Part shown: in pieces, positions 40,429 through 49,940 of the stretch | Layout: each line of letters opens with the position of its first letter | Position numbering within the stretch: the stretch's first letter is position 1 | Origin: Mangrovibacter yixingensis | Lineage (GTDB): Bacteria; Pseudomonadota; Gammaproteobacteria; Enterobacterales; Enterobacteriaceae | Length of the DNA stretch: 64,000 nt | Reading direction: 5' to 3' | Assembly (NCBI RefSeq): GCF_020523985.1 | Contig: NZ_JAIVKM010000001.1 | Location: 372,001-436,000, forward strand | Made by a program: the position numbers and the translations under genes | The notes under the pieces: model-generated | What the model was told of the DNA's origin: nothing | The model's input: only the letters and a program-made list of their open reading frames with translations | Databases searched by the model: none

Positions 40429-40665
40429 TCAACCACGCCCAACGTAAGGCATCTGGTTTGCCATAATGGTCATTTCCTGTGCACCAGCGCTGCCGGGAAC
40501 CTCTGCCATCATTTTTATAGTTTTTGCCACATTATCAACATTCATCAACTCTTCCGCTTTGTTGCTGCCATCTGCTTAACATTCAGATATTACCTTTGCT
40601 GGCAGATGTCCCCCCCTGGCAACTGCTCCAGGTAATCCAGGTAACGATTACGGTATTGGTTTTTT
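40429..40665 (-). pseudogene. Short decayed gene (unrecognised)
   Basis: Reading leftward, one frame gives NQYRNRYLDYLEQLPGG, a stop, then YLNVKQMAATK. After one frame change it gives KAEELMNVDNVAKTIKMMAE and on to QMPYVGRG and TGA at 40429. The composition is that of a real protein interrupted by one stop and one frameshift. The last part alone could be a 38-residue gene from ATG 40545 with GGAAGAG upstream. I do not recognise the family. Confidence 0.35.
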
Positions 40666-40780
40666 TACAGCACATTTCATTTAACCTGGCTGCATATTTT
40701 CTCCATATTTCATTCAAATGTGCTGATTATGTGAATTTACGTAATGAAATGTATTCACAAAATGGAGGAAATGTGTAAGC

Positions 40781-40817
40781 ATGATAATCAAAATGATAAT
40801 TATTATCTTTATCATTT
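40781..40817 (+). promoter_or_regulatory. Overlapping Fur boxes upstream of fiu
   Basis: ATGATAATCAAAATGATAAT continues with TATTATCTTTATCATTT: overlapping copies of the Fur hexamer GATAAT and its complement over 37 bases. This is the usual layout for tight iron repression. It lies about 105 bases before the fiu start. Confidence 0.85.
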
Positions 40818-40920
40818 GATGTTCGGGCTATGTAGTATGGAATGAGAACCAGGCGGCAGGTTGTTGCGCTGCCTGGTTGCCCGGTGATACCTGCATAACA
40901 ATAAAAAACCTTTATTTAAC

Positions 40921-43206
40921 ATGGATAAAAATCGCAACCAGCCTTTTGGCAGCTTTAGTTCACTCACGTTGTTCACCGGGTTATGCCTTGGAGCATCAAC
41001 ACCTGTTGTCCATGCTGCCGATGACACGGCACAGAAAAAAGAAGATACCCTGCTGGTCCAGGCGCAAGCGCCTTCACTCTATTTACCGGGTGTATCTGCA
41101 GACCCTAAATTTACCCAACCATTGGTGGATACAACCCGAACTGTGACGGTTATCCCTGAACAGCTGATTAAAGACCAGGGGGTAACAAACCTGACCGATG
41201 CACTGAAAAATGTGCCTGGTGTAGGGGCATTTTACGCAGGGGAAAATGGCAGTTCTTCTACGGGAGATTCGGTGTATATGCGCGGTATGGATACTTCCGA
41301 CAGCATTTATGTTGATGGTATTCGCGATATTGGCAGTGTGACCCGAGACACCTTTAACACTCAGCAGGTTGAAGTCATTAAAGGCCCAGCAGGCACTGAT
41401 TATGGCCGTAGCGCACCTTCAGGCTCAATCAACATGATCAGTAAACAACCCCGGCTGGACTCGGGATTAGATGCATCTGTTAGTATCGGCAGCGCCTGGA
41501 TGCGCCGTGGCACGCTGGATTACAACCAGGCATTCGGGGAAAACAGCGCCTTTCGCCTGAACCTGATGGGGGAGAAAACCCATGATGCAGGCCGGCACAA
41601 TATAGAAAATGAGCGTTATGGTGTGGCGCCATCATTAGCCTTTGGCCTGGATACACCAACGCGCCTGTATATTAATTACCTTCATGTTCACCAGAACAAT
41701 ACACCCGATGGCGGAATTCCAACTGTTGGCCTGCCAGGGTATTCAGCACCTTCTTCAGCCACCAGTGCTCTGAATAGCTCTGGTAAAGTGAACACGAAAA
41801 ACTACTACGGTACTGATTCTGATTTTGATAAGTCCACAACAGACAGCTTTACCCTGCGTTTCGAACATGATTTAACCGACAACACCACGATACGCAACAC
41901 CACCCGCTGGTCGCGTGTGAAGCAGAAGTACCTGCTGACCGCTGTCATGGGCGGCGCGAGCAATATTACCCAGCCTGATAGTAATAATGTGGATACCTGG
42001 ACCTGGTCGCGCCTGGCTAACACCAAAGATGTCAGCAACAGCATTCTCACTAACCAAACGAATTTAACATCGAAATTCCATACCGGCTTTGTTGGCCATG
42101 ATGTCAGTACAGGGGTTGAGTTTACCCGTGAGAAACAGACCAACTACGGCGTGGATGCTATTTCGCCGCCAGCTGTGAATATCTACCACCCCATCAGCAG
42201 TATTTCTGTGGGTGGCCTGTCACGCAATGGCGCGAATGCGAATGGGCAGACAGACACGTTTGGTATTTACGCATTTGACACACTGGCGCTGACCGACAGC
42301 ATTCAGGTTAATGGTGGCGTACGTCTTGATAACTATCACACGGACTACAACAGTGCTACAGCGTGTGGCGGAACAGGGCGGCGTGCTGTGGCCTGCCCGG
42401 CAGGTGCCTCAACTGGAACGCCGGTAACGACAGTTGATACTGCGAAATCCGGTAATTTGGTGAACTGGAAAGCAGGGGCACTTTACCGCCTGACTTCGCA
42501 GGGCAATATTTATGTCAACTATGCCATTTCCCAGCAACCGCCGGGTGGCAGCACCTTCGCTCTTGCTGCTGGTGGCAGTGGTAACAGCGCGAACCGGACA
42601 GATTTTAAACCCCAGAAAGCCAAATCCAGTGAAATCGGCACCAAGTGGGAAATCCTTGATAAGCGCCTGTTGCTGAACGCAGCACTGTTCCGCACCGACA
42701 TCGAGAATGAAGTCGCCAGCAATGACGATGGCACTTATTCCCAGTTCGGTAAGAAACGGGTGGAAGGTTATGAGCTATCTGCCATTGGCAATATCACGCC
42801 TGACTGGCAGGTCAGTATGGGTTATACCCAGCAGCATGCCTCAGTGAAAGAAGGGGATACCGTGGCACAGGATGGTTCATCAGCCCTGGCTTATACACCC
42901 AAACACGCTTTCACCCTGTGGAGCCAGTACCAGGCAACGGACGCTATTTCTGTTGGGGCCGGCGCGCGTTATGTGGGGAGCTTGCGCCGGGGGAGTGATG
43001 GGGCGGTGGGAACACCGGATCACACGGAAGGTTACTGGGTGGCAGATGCCAAACTCGGGTACCGCGTAAACCGGAATCTCGACCTGCAACTCAACGTATA
43101 TAACATCTTCGACAAAGATTATGTCGCTTCTATTAATAAGAGCGGCTACCGCTATCATCCGGGAGCACCTCGCACTTTCCTGCTGACAGCCAACGTGCAT
43201 TTTTAA
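40921..43206 (+). CDS. fiu: TonB-dependent catecholate siderophore receptor Fiu
   Basis: 761-residue outer-membrane receptor closely matching E. coli Fiu along its length. It has a signal peptide ending near VHAADD, a TonB box region (EDTLLVQA), a plug domain with NLTDALKNVPGVGAFYAGEN and VEVIKGPAGTDYGRSAP, and a 22-strand barrel ending in FLLTANVHF with terminal Phe. It takes up Fe(III) complexes of dihydroxybenzoylserine and related catechols. Followed by ybiX, as in E. coli. Confidence 0.96.
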   Translation: MDKNRNQPFGSFSSLTLFTGLCLGASTPVVHAADDTAQKKEDTLLVQAQAPSLYLPGVSADPKFTQPLVDTTRTVTVIPEQLIKDQGVTNLTDALKNVPGVGAFYAGENGSSSTGDSVYMRGMDTSDSIYVDGIRDIGSVTRDTFNTQQVEVIKGPAGTDYGRSAPSGSINMISKQPRLDSGLDASVSIGSAWMRRGTLDYNQAFGENSAFRLNLMGEKTHDAGRHNIENERYGVAPSLAFGLDTPTRLYINYLHVHQNNTPDGGIPTVGLPGYSAPSSATSALNSSGKVNTKNYYGTDSDFDKSTTDSFTLRFEHDLTDNTTIRNTTRWSRVKQKYLLTAVMGGASNITQPDSNNVDTWTWSRLANTKDVSNSILTNQTNLTSKFHTGFVGHDVSTGVEFTREKQTNYGVDAISPPAVNIYHPISSISVGGLSRNGANANGQTDTFGIYAFDTLALTDSIQVNGGVRLDNYHTDYNSATACGGTGRRAVACPAGASTGTPVTTVDTAKSGNLVNWKAGALYRLTSQGNIYVNYAISQQPPGGSTFALAAGGSGNSANRTDFKPQKAKSSEIGTKWEILDKRLLLNAALFRTDIENEVASNDDGTYSQFGKKRVEGYELSAIGNITPDWQVSMGYTQQHASVKEGDTVAQDGSSALAYTPKHAFTLWSQYQATDAISVGAGARYVGSLRRGSDGAVGTPDHTEGYWVADAKLGYRVNRNLDLQLNVYNIFDKDYVASINKSGYRYHPGAPRTFLLTANVHF

Positions 43207-43214
43207 CGAACTTG

Positions 43215-43234
43215 TGTGGGGCTGCGGCCCCACA
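43215..43234 (+). terminator. Hairpin between fiu and ybiX
   Basis: An 8-bp GC-rich stem TGTGGGGC/GCCCCACA with a 4-base loop and no T-tract. It is more likely an internal attenuator or transcript stabiliser in the fiu-ybiX operon than a full stop. Confidence 0.5.
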
Positions 43235-43252
43235 TGTTGAGAGAACACCATC

Positions 43253-43930
43253 ATGATGTATCACATTCCTGATGTCCTGACGTCAGACGAACTGACTACC
43301 TTCAGCGCCCAGCTTTCCCAGGCTGAATGGGTCGATGGGCGGGCAACGGTTGGCAACCAGGGGGCACTGGTGAAGCAGAACCAGCAAATTAACACCCAGA
43401 CTGCGTTGTATGATGCACTGCAAAATACAGTCAGGCAGGCCCTTAACCGCAACCCTCAATTCTTCTCTGCTGCATTGCCTCGAGCGTTATCATCCCCATT
43501 ATTCAACCGCTACCAACAAGGTGAAACCTATGGTTTTCATGTGGATGGCGCAGTCAGGCAAAATGGTAATGCTGGCTGGATGCGTACAGATCTATCCGCC
43601 ACCTTGTTTTTATGCGAGCCCGCGAGTTACGAAGGCGGGGAGCTGGTCATTAAAGATACCTACGGTGAACACCGGGTGAAATTACCCGCCGGGCACCTGG
43701 TGCTGTACCCTTCAAGTAGCCTGCATTGTGTTACCCCGGTGACATCAGGTGCCAGAGTGGCTTCATTTCTCTGGATCCAGTCAATGGTTCGGGATGAAAA
43801 GCAACGCGCCATGTTATATGAGCTGGATAATACGATTCAGAGCCTCAAAGCCCGCCATGGCGACAGCGAGGAACTTCTGTCGTTACTCAACATGTACCAC
43901 AACTTATTACGTACCTGGACCGAGGTTTGA
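43253..43930 (+). CDS. ybiX: PKHD-type Fe(II)/2-oxoglutarate hydroxylase YbiX (PiuC)
   Basis: 225 residues, the same length as E. coli YbiX. The prolyl-4-hydroxylase core shows the His-x-Asp iron ligands in YGFHVDGAV, the distal His in LHCVTPVT and an Arg in RVASFLW for 2-oxoglutarate. These proteins accompany iron-regulated TonB receptors and may modify siderophores or handle iron release. Starts ATGATG; either Met could be used. Shares the Fur-controlled transcript of fiu. Confidence 0.94.
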   Translation: MMYHIPDVLTSDELTTFSAQLSQAEWVDGRATVGNQGALVKQNQQINTQTALYDALQNTVRQALNRNPQFFSAALPRALSSPLFNRYQQGETYGFHVDGAVRQNGNAGWMRTDLSATLFLCEPASYEGGELVIKDTYGEHRVKLPAGHLVLYPSSSLHCVTPVTSGARVASFLWIQSMVRDEKQRAMLYELDNTIQSLKARHGDSEELLSLLNMYHNLLRTWTEV

Positions 43931-43952
43931 GACGAAACTGGGGATGGGAAGA

Positions 43953-43985
43953 TAAAAAACGGCGCATACTCAGTTGTTGCGCCGT
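43953..43985 (-). terminator. Terminator of the leftward siderophore receptor gene
   Basis: An 8-bp stem ACGGCGCA/TGCGCCGT is followed on the minus strand by TTTTTTATC. It lies 30 bases past the stop of the receptor gene and also faces ybiX, so it may act both ways. Confidence 0.8.
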
Positions 43986-44014
43986 GTTGGTGGAAAATCG
44001 AGCTAATCAGGCCA

Positions 44015-46321
44015 TCAGAATGAAGTAGTTACACCTGCATAATATGCGCGGCCTGGTTCGTTATAGGTTGAAGCCCCTTCATTTTCACGGTAGATGCGTT
44101 TATCCAGCAAGTTACTGATCCCGACATTGAACCGCAGGTTCTTGCTGTACTCGTAATTCACACCTACACCGAAAATGGCATACGCACCGACAATAGTGTC
44201 AGATAACCCACTGGCTTCTTTGCGTATTTCCGCAGTTGTACGTGGGTGCTGGCGGCCATACATTGTCCAGCTCAGTGTAGTGGACACATCTGGCGTGATT
44301 TGCCAGTCAAGCCAGGAATTCACTGTATATTTAGGGATCAGTGACAACGGGTTGCCAGTTGATTTGTACTTCGAAGTAAACATATAGGTCGCATTGGTGC
44401 GCCACTTCAGCGTGTCTTCCACTATTGGCAGAGTCAGGTTGGCTTCCAGCCCCTGAGTCAGGGCCTTGCCGCCATTTTGCCACTGGTAAATATCATAATT
44501 TGATGAATACCAGCTTCCGGCAACCGCCACTGTTCCCAGAGATGTATCTCCGGCCACAATTTTATTTTGGTAATCGTTACGGAAGTAAGTCAGCCCGGCA
44601 CTGTAGTCTTTGTGTGTCCATTGCAAACCGACTTCTTTATTCACACTGATTTCAGGTTTCAGGTTGCTGTTACCCATTAAGTAACAACCATTACTTGTGC
44701 CAATATTGCAGCCATTACCGCTGCTTGCGAGCAGGTAACCTTCACTGGACTGGTAGAGGTTAGGGGCTTTAAATACACGGGCAATCCCGGCTTTCAGCAT
44801 CACTTCATCGCCGAGTTCTTGCTGGAAGTTAAAGCTGGGGCTCCAGTTGCTGCCAAAGCGATCGCTGTAATCGAAACGCAGGCCAGGGATCAACGTGGTG
44901 CCATCAAACGCATCAATAGTGTCTTCCACGTACAGTCCACTTAATTCCTGGGCATTTTTGCTGCTGCGCTGGGATGGGTCACCTGATACACCATTGATGT
45001 CGATGCCGCTGGCATCCGTTGCTTCCATTGACGCCGGGTCATTAAGTTCTTCCCGGCTCCATTCACCACCCAACGTCAGTGTATGATCCACCCACAAACT
45101 AAATGGCACGGTATATTCGTTGTTGATACGCCAGGTTTTATAGCGGCTGGTGTTGAATGTATCGCTGTTGATCATCCCTTCAACTTTCCCGGTAGATCCT
45201 TCATCCAGACGGGTGTTATGGGTATCTTCATAACTCAGAATTAATTTTGATTGCCCCCAGTCCCAAATCCCGTTGTGTGTCAGGCTGTAGAGTTGGCGGT
45301 ACATCCGGTTTGTTTCGTGCCCATACAAGGTTGGAACCAGAGTACTGATGTTGCTATTACTGTACTGGGTATCCCCGGCATAGATATTGCCCTGGCGGCT
45401 GTAGGAATAATTAAAATCGAGGAATTGTTGCGGGTTAATTTTCCACTGGAGCATGGTATTGATATCACGATTACGCACCCCTTCACGGCCAGCTGCGTAG
45501 GAACCATTCTCACTGGTGTTGATATCGTATGCATCAGCATCGGTTTTATTGATATTGCCGTATAAACGCATGGTTAATACATCGTCAATCAATGGCCCGC
45601 TCAGGCTGAAGTTCATGCGCTTTGTTGCGCCTTCTTTTTTGTTTTCGGGCTGATTGGTGAATAACGAAAGGGAACCATGCCAGTTATTGGTTGGGCGTTT
45701 GGTGACAATATTCACCACCCCCCCCATTGCCCCTGAGCCATAATGCGCCGCAGCCGGGCCGCGTAATACTTCAATATGATCCACCATTTCTGGTGGTACC
45801 CAGTTTGAGTCGCCACGCGTATCGCGCTCGCCAGTTCGGCTGTAACGCACAGAGCTGCGGGAGGAAACTGGCACGCCATCAATCAGAATCAGGGTATTTT
45901 CCGGGCCCATACCACGAATATCTATCTGGCGGTTATTCCCCCGGCTGCCTGTTGCACTGTTGCCAGTTAAGTTCACCCCAGGCATTTTACGGATGATTTC
46001 CGACAAATCATTGACTGGCGGTGATTTTTCTATGTCCTGTTGAGTAATTAACGAAGCGCCGGGTTGCTGTTTGAGTTTTTCTTCTGCTTTATTAACCACA
46101 ATTGTATCTTCAGCAGCACTGCTTGCGTCTTTATCTGACGCACTTTTTGCCTGGGAACTCTGTTTATGAGGCAATTTTTGCGCGGGGGTATTCACCGGTG
46201 TGTTCTGCGAAGTATCGGTAACGGATGCGTTATCTGAATTTGCCTGAGACTGGCTGGTACAAACCAGTATGCCAATGGCGATTGCGAGACGTGTTTTCCT
46301 GCCACTAATAAGATGAGACAT
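44015..46321 (-). CDS. FepA/IroN/PfeA-family catecholate siderophore receptor
   Basis: 768-residue TonB-dependent receptor. It has a signal peptide (MSHLISGRKTRLAIAIGILV, cleaved near SQA), a long Ser/Gln/Lys-rich linker (~residues 30-70), a TonB box DTIVVNK, a plug (IRKMPGVNLTGNS, DIRGMGPENTLILIDGVP, EVLRGPAAAHYGSGAMGG) and a barrel ending in Phe. The plug text is typical of ferric enterobactin/salmochelin receptors. The linker is longer than in FepA. A Fur box precedes the gene. Confidence 0.9.
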   Translation of the reverse strand: MSHLISGRKTRLAIAIGILVCTSQSQANSDNASVTDTSQNTPVNTPAQKLPHKQSSQAKSASDKDASSAAEDTIVVNKAEEKLKQQPGASLITQQDIEKSPPVNDLSEIIRKMPGVNLTGNSATGSRGNNRQIDIRGMGPENTLILIDGVPVSSRSSVRYSRTGERDTRGDSNWVPPEMVDHIEVLRGPAAAHYGSGAMGGVVNIVTKRPTNNWHGSLSLFTNQPENKKEGATKRMNFSLSGPLIDDVLTMRLYGNINKTDADAYDINTSENGSYAAGREGVRNRDINTMLQWKINPQQFLDFNYSYSRQGNIYAGDTQYSNSNISTLVPTLYGHETNRMYRQLYSLTHNGIWDWGQSKLILSYEDTHNTRLDEGSTGKVEGMINSDTFNTSRYKTWRINNEYTVPFSLWVDHTLTLGGEWSREELNDPASMEATDASGIDINGVSGDPSQRSSKNAQELSGLYVEDTIDAFDGTTLIPGLRFDYSDRFGSNWSPSFNFQQELGDEVMLKAGIARVFKAPNLYQSSEGYLLASSGNGCNIGTSNGCYLMGNSNLKPEISVNKEVGLQWTHKDYSAGLTYFRNDYQNKIVAGDTSLGTVAVAGSWYSSNYDIYQWQNGGKALTQGLEANLTLPIVEDTLKWRTNATYMFTSKYKSTGNPLSLIPKYTVNSWLDWQITPDVSTTLSWTMYGRQHPRTTAEIRKEASGLSDTIVGAYAIFGVGVNYEYSKNLRFNVGISNLLDKRIYRENEGASTYNEPGRAYYAGVTTSF

Positions 46322-46377
46322 AGTGTTACACCATGTAGTTATTGAGATAAATAGAATTATTTTTTAATTGAGTGCGC

Positions 46378-46396
46378 ATGATAATCATTATTATTT
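46378..46396 (-). promoter_or_regulatory. Fur box upstream of the siderophore receptor
   Basis: ATGATAATCATTATTATTT, a close match to the 19-bp Fur consensus, lies 57 bases before the receptor start. The remaining ~270 bases to the small gene at 46667 are AT-rich and show no other gene. Confidence 0.8.
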
Positions 46397-46666
46397 GTAT
46401 TTGTAAAGAAGAAGATATATCTAAATTGCCAGAAACTGAGACTCAATAATGGGCAAGCTACTGGAGTAGAAAACAGGAACATGCTACCTGGGTGGTTATA
46501 CGGGAAGCAAAATCAGAGGCGAGGCACCACTTAACCAAGGGGGAGTGAAATAATTTACTGGCACCGTAAAACTACGCTGTAGCACTGTGGCTAAAAAGTG
46601 ATTTCAGTTGATTTCATGTGCAGATATGTAATTATTTTAAGAATATTCTTAAAAAAGAGCAGTGTG

Positions 46667-46963
46667 ATGAACACTTTTGCAAGGGTATCTGCCGTATCTG
46701 GATTACTGGCGCTAGGCTTTCTTTGCCTGCCAGCTACCGCGAAAAGTAGCGTTTCCGATGACCAGGTGAAGCAGGCAATTATTGATGAATCCATTGCTGA
46801 TTACCCAGGGGTCTGTGCGTGCCCGTACAACAGCGCGCGTAACGGAAGCTCGTGTGGCAGGCGTAGTGCCTGGAGTAAGCCTGGGGGGTATTCCCCCATT
46901 TGCTACAAAAAAGAAGTGACGCGTGACATGATTAAAGACTGGCGGGAAAGCCATAAGAGTTAA
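46667..46963 (+). CDS. Small secreted cysteine-containing protein, unknown
   Basis: 98 residues: a signal peptide (MNTFARVSAVSGLLALGFL ... ATA-KS) and a ~75-residue mature domain. The mature domain has four cysteines in CACPYN, SCGRRSA and ICYKK and the motif SAWSKPGGYSPICY, which looks like a conserved fold stabilised by disulfides or a metal. I recall similar small exported proteins but cannot name a function. The start is chosen because the signal peptide begins there; 23 upstream codons are rejected. Confidence 0.65.
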   Translation: MNTFARVSAVSGLLALGFLCLPATAKSSVSDDQVKQAIIDESIADYPGVCACPYNSARNGSSCGRRSAWSKPGGYSPICYKKEVTRDMIKDWRESHKS

Positions 46964-47018
46964 CCCGCCAGATGTGTATAACCGGCACCGGAAAATGCAG
47001 CACGGTACCGGTTTCACG

Positions 47019-47549
47019 CTATTGCGGAATAATGTTGTGTTGCTTCAGGGTATCAAACAACTGAGTGAAAGAATCCAGAGTGCAACGGTAACCCGCGAAA
47101 CCCGCTTTACGGCTTTTGCTCATATCCGTGAACACCTCCATTGGGCGGCCGAGGTCGGCATCAGTGTCCCACCAGGACGCCAGGCGGTGAATATCGTGCT
47201 CAGCTAAGTTGTGGCGTTGAGCTATTTCCTGCCAGGCTGTGGCTGCGTCTTGCATGCGCCCTTCAAGGGGCATCATCTGTGCCGGGTACGGAGCCGCTTC
47301 AATACCAAAATAACTGGCAATACGCGGCCACATCCAGCTCCAGCGGAAAACATCACCATTAACAGCATTGAAATCCTCATTGGCAGCCTCAGGGCTCTGA
47401 ACTGCCCACTCCAACTGTTCAGCCAGTAAACTGGCATCAGTCATATCAGATATGCCATTCCACTGCGCTTGTGAGCCGGGGAAAATAAACGGCCATCCTT
47501 TCTCTTTACACAATATGGCGTAGACTGCCAGCGTCTGGCCCATATTCAT
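47019..47549 (-). pseudogene. C-terminal half of a PRISE-type SDR oxidoreductase
   Basis: About 176 residues matching the second half of PRISE-like (progesterone 5-beta-reductase/iridoid synthase type) SDR proteins of ~355 residues: MNMGQTLAVYAILCKEKG, FNAVNGDVFRWSWMWPRIA and YRCTLDSFTQLFD. The N-terminal cofactor-binding half is absent. The frame runs directly into antisense LysR sequence at about 47550, marking a deletion junction. No promoter or intact start remains. Confidence 0.8.
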
Positions 47550-48120
47550 GGCGTTTTCAGACCGTTTTGTAGACTTATTTGAAGAGGGTATTGATGTTGC
47601 GATACGCATCGGCCAAACCGGCGATTTACCTGCTTCTTTAGGAAGCCGCCTGTTGGGGCGGGAAAAAATGGTCTTTTGTGCCTCACCTGGCTACCTTGCA
47701 CAAAACGGGCAACCCGAAAACCGTACTGAACTGCTGCAGCATAAAGCGATTTTGTATGAGCGGGTGGATGGCAGTGCCAAACCCTGGTTACTGACCACGG
47801 AAGACGGGCATGCATACTGGTGTGAAGCACCTTGCCGAATGGCACTGGGCGATGTCGATGCTCAGGTTCAGGCGGTCTGTGCTGGGCTGGGAATAGGCCA
47901 GATGCCCACCTGGTTGGTACGCCAACAGTTGATCTCCGGTGAACTACGCGTCATTTTTCCGGGTATTCAGCCCGATGGCCTGGCACTTAACCTTGTTTGG
48001 CCACGGCGTAAGCAATTGCTCCCTAAAGTGGATGCGTTGTTGGCGGAACTGAATAACCTGGATATTGGTGCATCGGTATTGGCTGAAATAGCGGGTCAAA
48101 GTGAATCTGGTAAAGAGTAA
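47550..48120 (+). pseudogene. C-terminal fragment of a LysR-family regulator
   Basis: About 187 residues of a LysR effector-binding domain: FSDRFVDLFEEGIDVAIRIG at the start, CASPGYLAQNGQPENRTELL, and a C-terminal VWPRRKQLLPKVDALL. The DNA-binding helix-turn-helix and the first part of the effector domain (over 100 residues) are missing. It abuts the truncated SDR gene on the opposite strand. Regulators of this type are normally divergent from their target, so one deletion took out both 5' ends and the shared promoter. Confidence 0.85.
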
Positions 48121-48135
48121 AAAAAGGGGATAACC

Positions 48136-49326
48136 GTGTATTGCCCATTTACCTCTGTCAGCGCCCATAGTGGGGTGATTATTGATACCCGGCACAGTGC
48201 TTTCTATAACGGCTGGCCGCAGGAAACCGGGGGAACACAAGGCCATGAACCGGGTGCGATTAACCTGGCTGCTTCCTGGCTTGCGGTCATGGGCAATAAT
48301 TCACTGCGAAACTGGCTATGTAGCCAGAACATTAAGGCAGATAGCCCCGTCGCGCTTTATGGCACGCAGGCTGGCAATGAACAAGTGGCATTGCGCCTGA
48401 AACAGTGTGGCATTAACGCCCTGTATTACCTGAATGATGCATTTCAGGTTCCCGAACGGTTACACACCCAGGCGGGGTTTCACTCGCTGATTTACCCCCA
48501 GTGGCTGGTGGCCTTGCAGCATGGTAGCCCGGTTTTTGCTGCTCCTCAGGCAAACTGGGTGCTACTGGAAGCCGGTTTTGATACGGCGGGTGTGTATGCT
48601 GAAGGCCATATTCCTGGGGCTGGCTATCTTGATACCCGTGAAGTAGAAGGTGGCCCACTGTGGAATAAATTACCTGATGCACAACTCATGGAAATGCTAC
48701 GCCAGCAAGGTATTGGGCCAGACACCACGGTTATTCTCTACAGCCGGGGTGATTGTGCCGCGGCACGGGTTGCCATTATTTTGCTGTATGCCGGAGTAAA
48801 AGATGTTCGCCTGCTTGATGGTGGCTGGCATAGCTGGCAACAGGCCGGGCTGCCTGTAGAAGCTGGCAGCGGGAACAAGCCAGCACCACTTCAAACTATG
48901 CCTGCCTTCACGCCAGATACTGCGCTGTTTGTTGACCAAAGCCAGGTGAGCACATGGCGGAGACAGTCGGCCGTCACCCTTGTCAGTGTGCGCAGCCTGG
49001 TGGAACACCGGGGGGAAACCAGTGGTTACACGTATATTGAAGCCGCAGGGGATATTCCGGGTGCACATTGGGGCCATGCCGGTGAAGATAATGGCTCGGT
49101 TCAGGATTTCCTTAACCCCGATGGCACTATGATACGGGCAGATGCACTGGCAGCCTTGTGGGCTGGTGAAGGTATTTTCCCGCACCAGCGAGTAGTGTTT
49201 TATTGCGGCACGGGCTGGCGGGCCAGCGCCGCATTATTTTATGCCAGGGCAATGGGGTGGGGTGATATTGCGCTGTATGATGGCGGCTGGTATGAATGGA
49301 GCCGCCAAGACTCGCAGAGCAGGTAA
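48136..49326 (+). CDS. Multi-domain rhodanese sulfurtransferase
   Basis: 396 residues with three rhodanese-like domains. The first (VIIDTRHSAFYNGW ... LYGTQAGNEQ) lacks a catalytic cysteine. The second (GHIPGAGYLDTREVEGGP ... ILYSRGDCAAARVA) has Ser where the active-site Cys usually stands. The third has the canonical loop YCGTGWRAS, so only it should be active. It starts with GTG preceded by AAGGGGA, 15 bases after the LysR fragment. No signal peptide. Sulfur transfer (thiosulfate or 3-mercaptopyruvate) is likely; the partner is unknown. Confidence 0.85.
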   Translation: MYCPFTSVSAHSGVIIDTRHSAFYNGWPQETGGTQGHEPGAINLAASWLAVMGNNSLRNWLCSQNIKADSPVALYGTQAGNEQVALRLKQCGINALYYLNDAFQVPERLHTQAGFHSLIYPQWLVALQHGSPVFAAPQANWVLLEAGFDTAGVYAEGHIPGAGYLDTREVEGGPLWNKLPDAQLMEMLRQQGIGPDTTVILYSRGDCAAARVAIILLYAGVKDVRLLDGGWHSWQQAGLPVEAGSGNKPAPLQTMPAFTPDTALFVDQSQVSTWRRQSAVTLVSVRSLVEHRGETSGYTYIEAAGDIPGAHWGHAGEDNGSVQDFLNPDGTMIRADALAALWAGEGIFPHQRVVFYCGTGWRASAALFYARAMGWGDIALYDGGWYEWSRQDSQSR

Positions 49327-49335
49327 CCCAACGGC

Positions 49336-49779
49336 TTACCAGCCGCGCATACCGTAACCGCCACAGCCGCCACCGTTACGCATACCATAACCCATTCCAT
49401 AGCCCATGCCGTAACCTCGACCACCGTCATTATCGGCGCGTGGGCCACGGGTATAACCCGCATTCATCATTTGCGTATGCCATGCACTACGGCTGGCATA
49501 CCACTGGGCATTTAACTGACCAAGCTGTTGGGTGAGCGAGGCAATTTTTGCCTGATCGGGTTTGGTCTGGTTGTACTCATCATCCAGCGCCTGTTGGGTA
49601 TCAAAGACTTTCTGGCGCAGGGTGTTCATGGTCTGGAAATGCTGTTGTGCCTGAGCATCGGTAATTACGGCATTACCGGTCTGAGGCGTTTCGGTTGCCG
49701 CATTGGCCAGTGAAAAACCGCCAACCAGAGTGGCGATGACCATAGCTGCCTGCAGTTTGCGTAATGTTGTACGTTTCAT
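49336..49779 (-). CDS. zraP: Periplasmic metal-binding chaperone ZraP
   Basis: 147-residue CpxP/Spy-superfamily protein with a signal peptide (cleaved near ANA-AT), a helical LTxxQ-type region (ASLTQQLGQLNAQWYASR) and a Gly/Tyr/Met-rich C-terminus with a GYGMGYGMGYGM repeat. It has one Cys and no CHM zinc motif cluster. E. coli ZraP (141 residues) is a zinc-dependent decameric chaperone that represses ZraSR signalling. Divergent from zraSR, with its own sigma-54 promoter. Confidence 0.92.
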   Translation of the reverse strand: MKRTTLRKLQAAMVIATLVGGFSLANAATETPQTGNAVITDAQAQQHFQTMNTLRQKVFDTQQALDDEYNQTKPDQAKIASLTQQLGQLNAQWYASRSAWHTQMMNAGYTRGPRADNDGGRGYGMGYGMGYGMRNGGGCGGYGMRGW

Positions 49780-49863
49780 GATTTATCTCCTGGTAGTCAA
49801 CAGGCCTGGGCGCTCAACATGCAGCCTGGCAATATCTGTTCTGTTTCGGTTCTGATTTTCATA

Positions 49864-49881
49864 TTGCATACCCTGTGCCAA
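49864..49881 (-). promoter_or_regulatory. Sigma-54 promoter of zraP
   Basis: The minus strand reads TTGGCACAGGGTATGCAA: GG at -24 and GC at -12 separated by exactly 10 bases, with a perfect TGGCAC. Transcription would start about 75 bases before zraP. ZraR is a sigma-54 activator, which fits. Confidence 0.85.
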
Positions 49882-49940
49882 TATTTAATTTATTGTTTTT
49901 ATTGAATAAAAAATAAATCATGATATTTGCATGTGAATTA

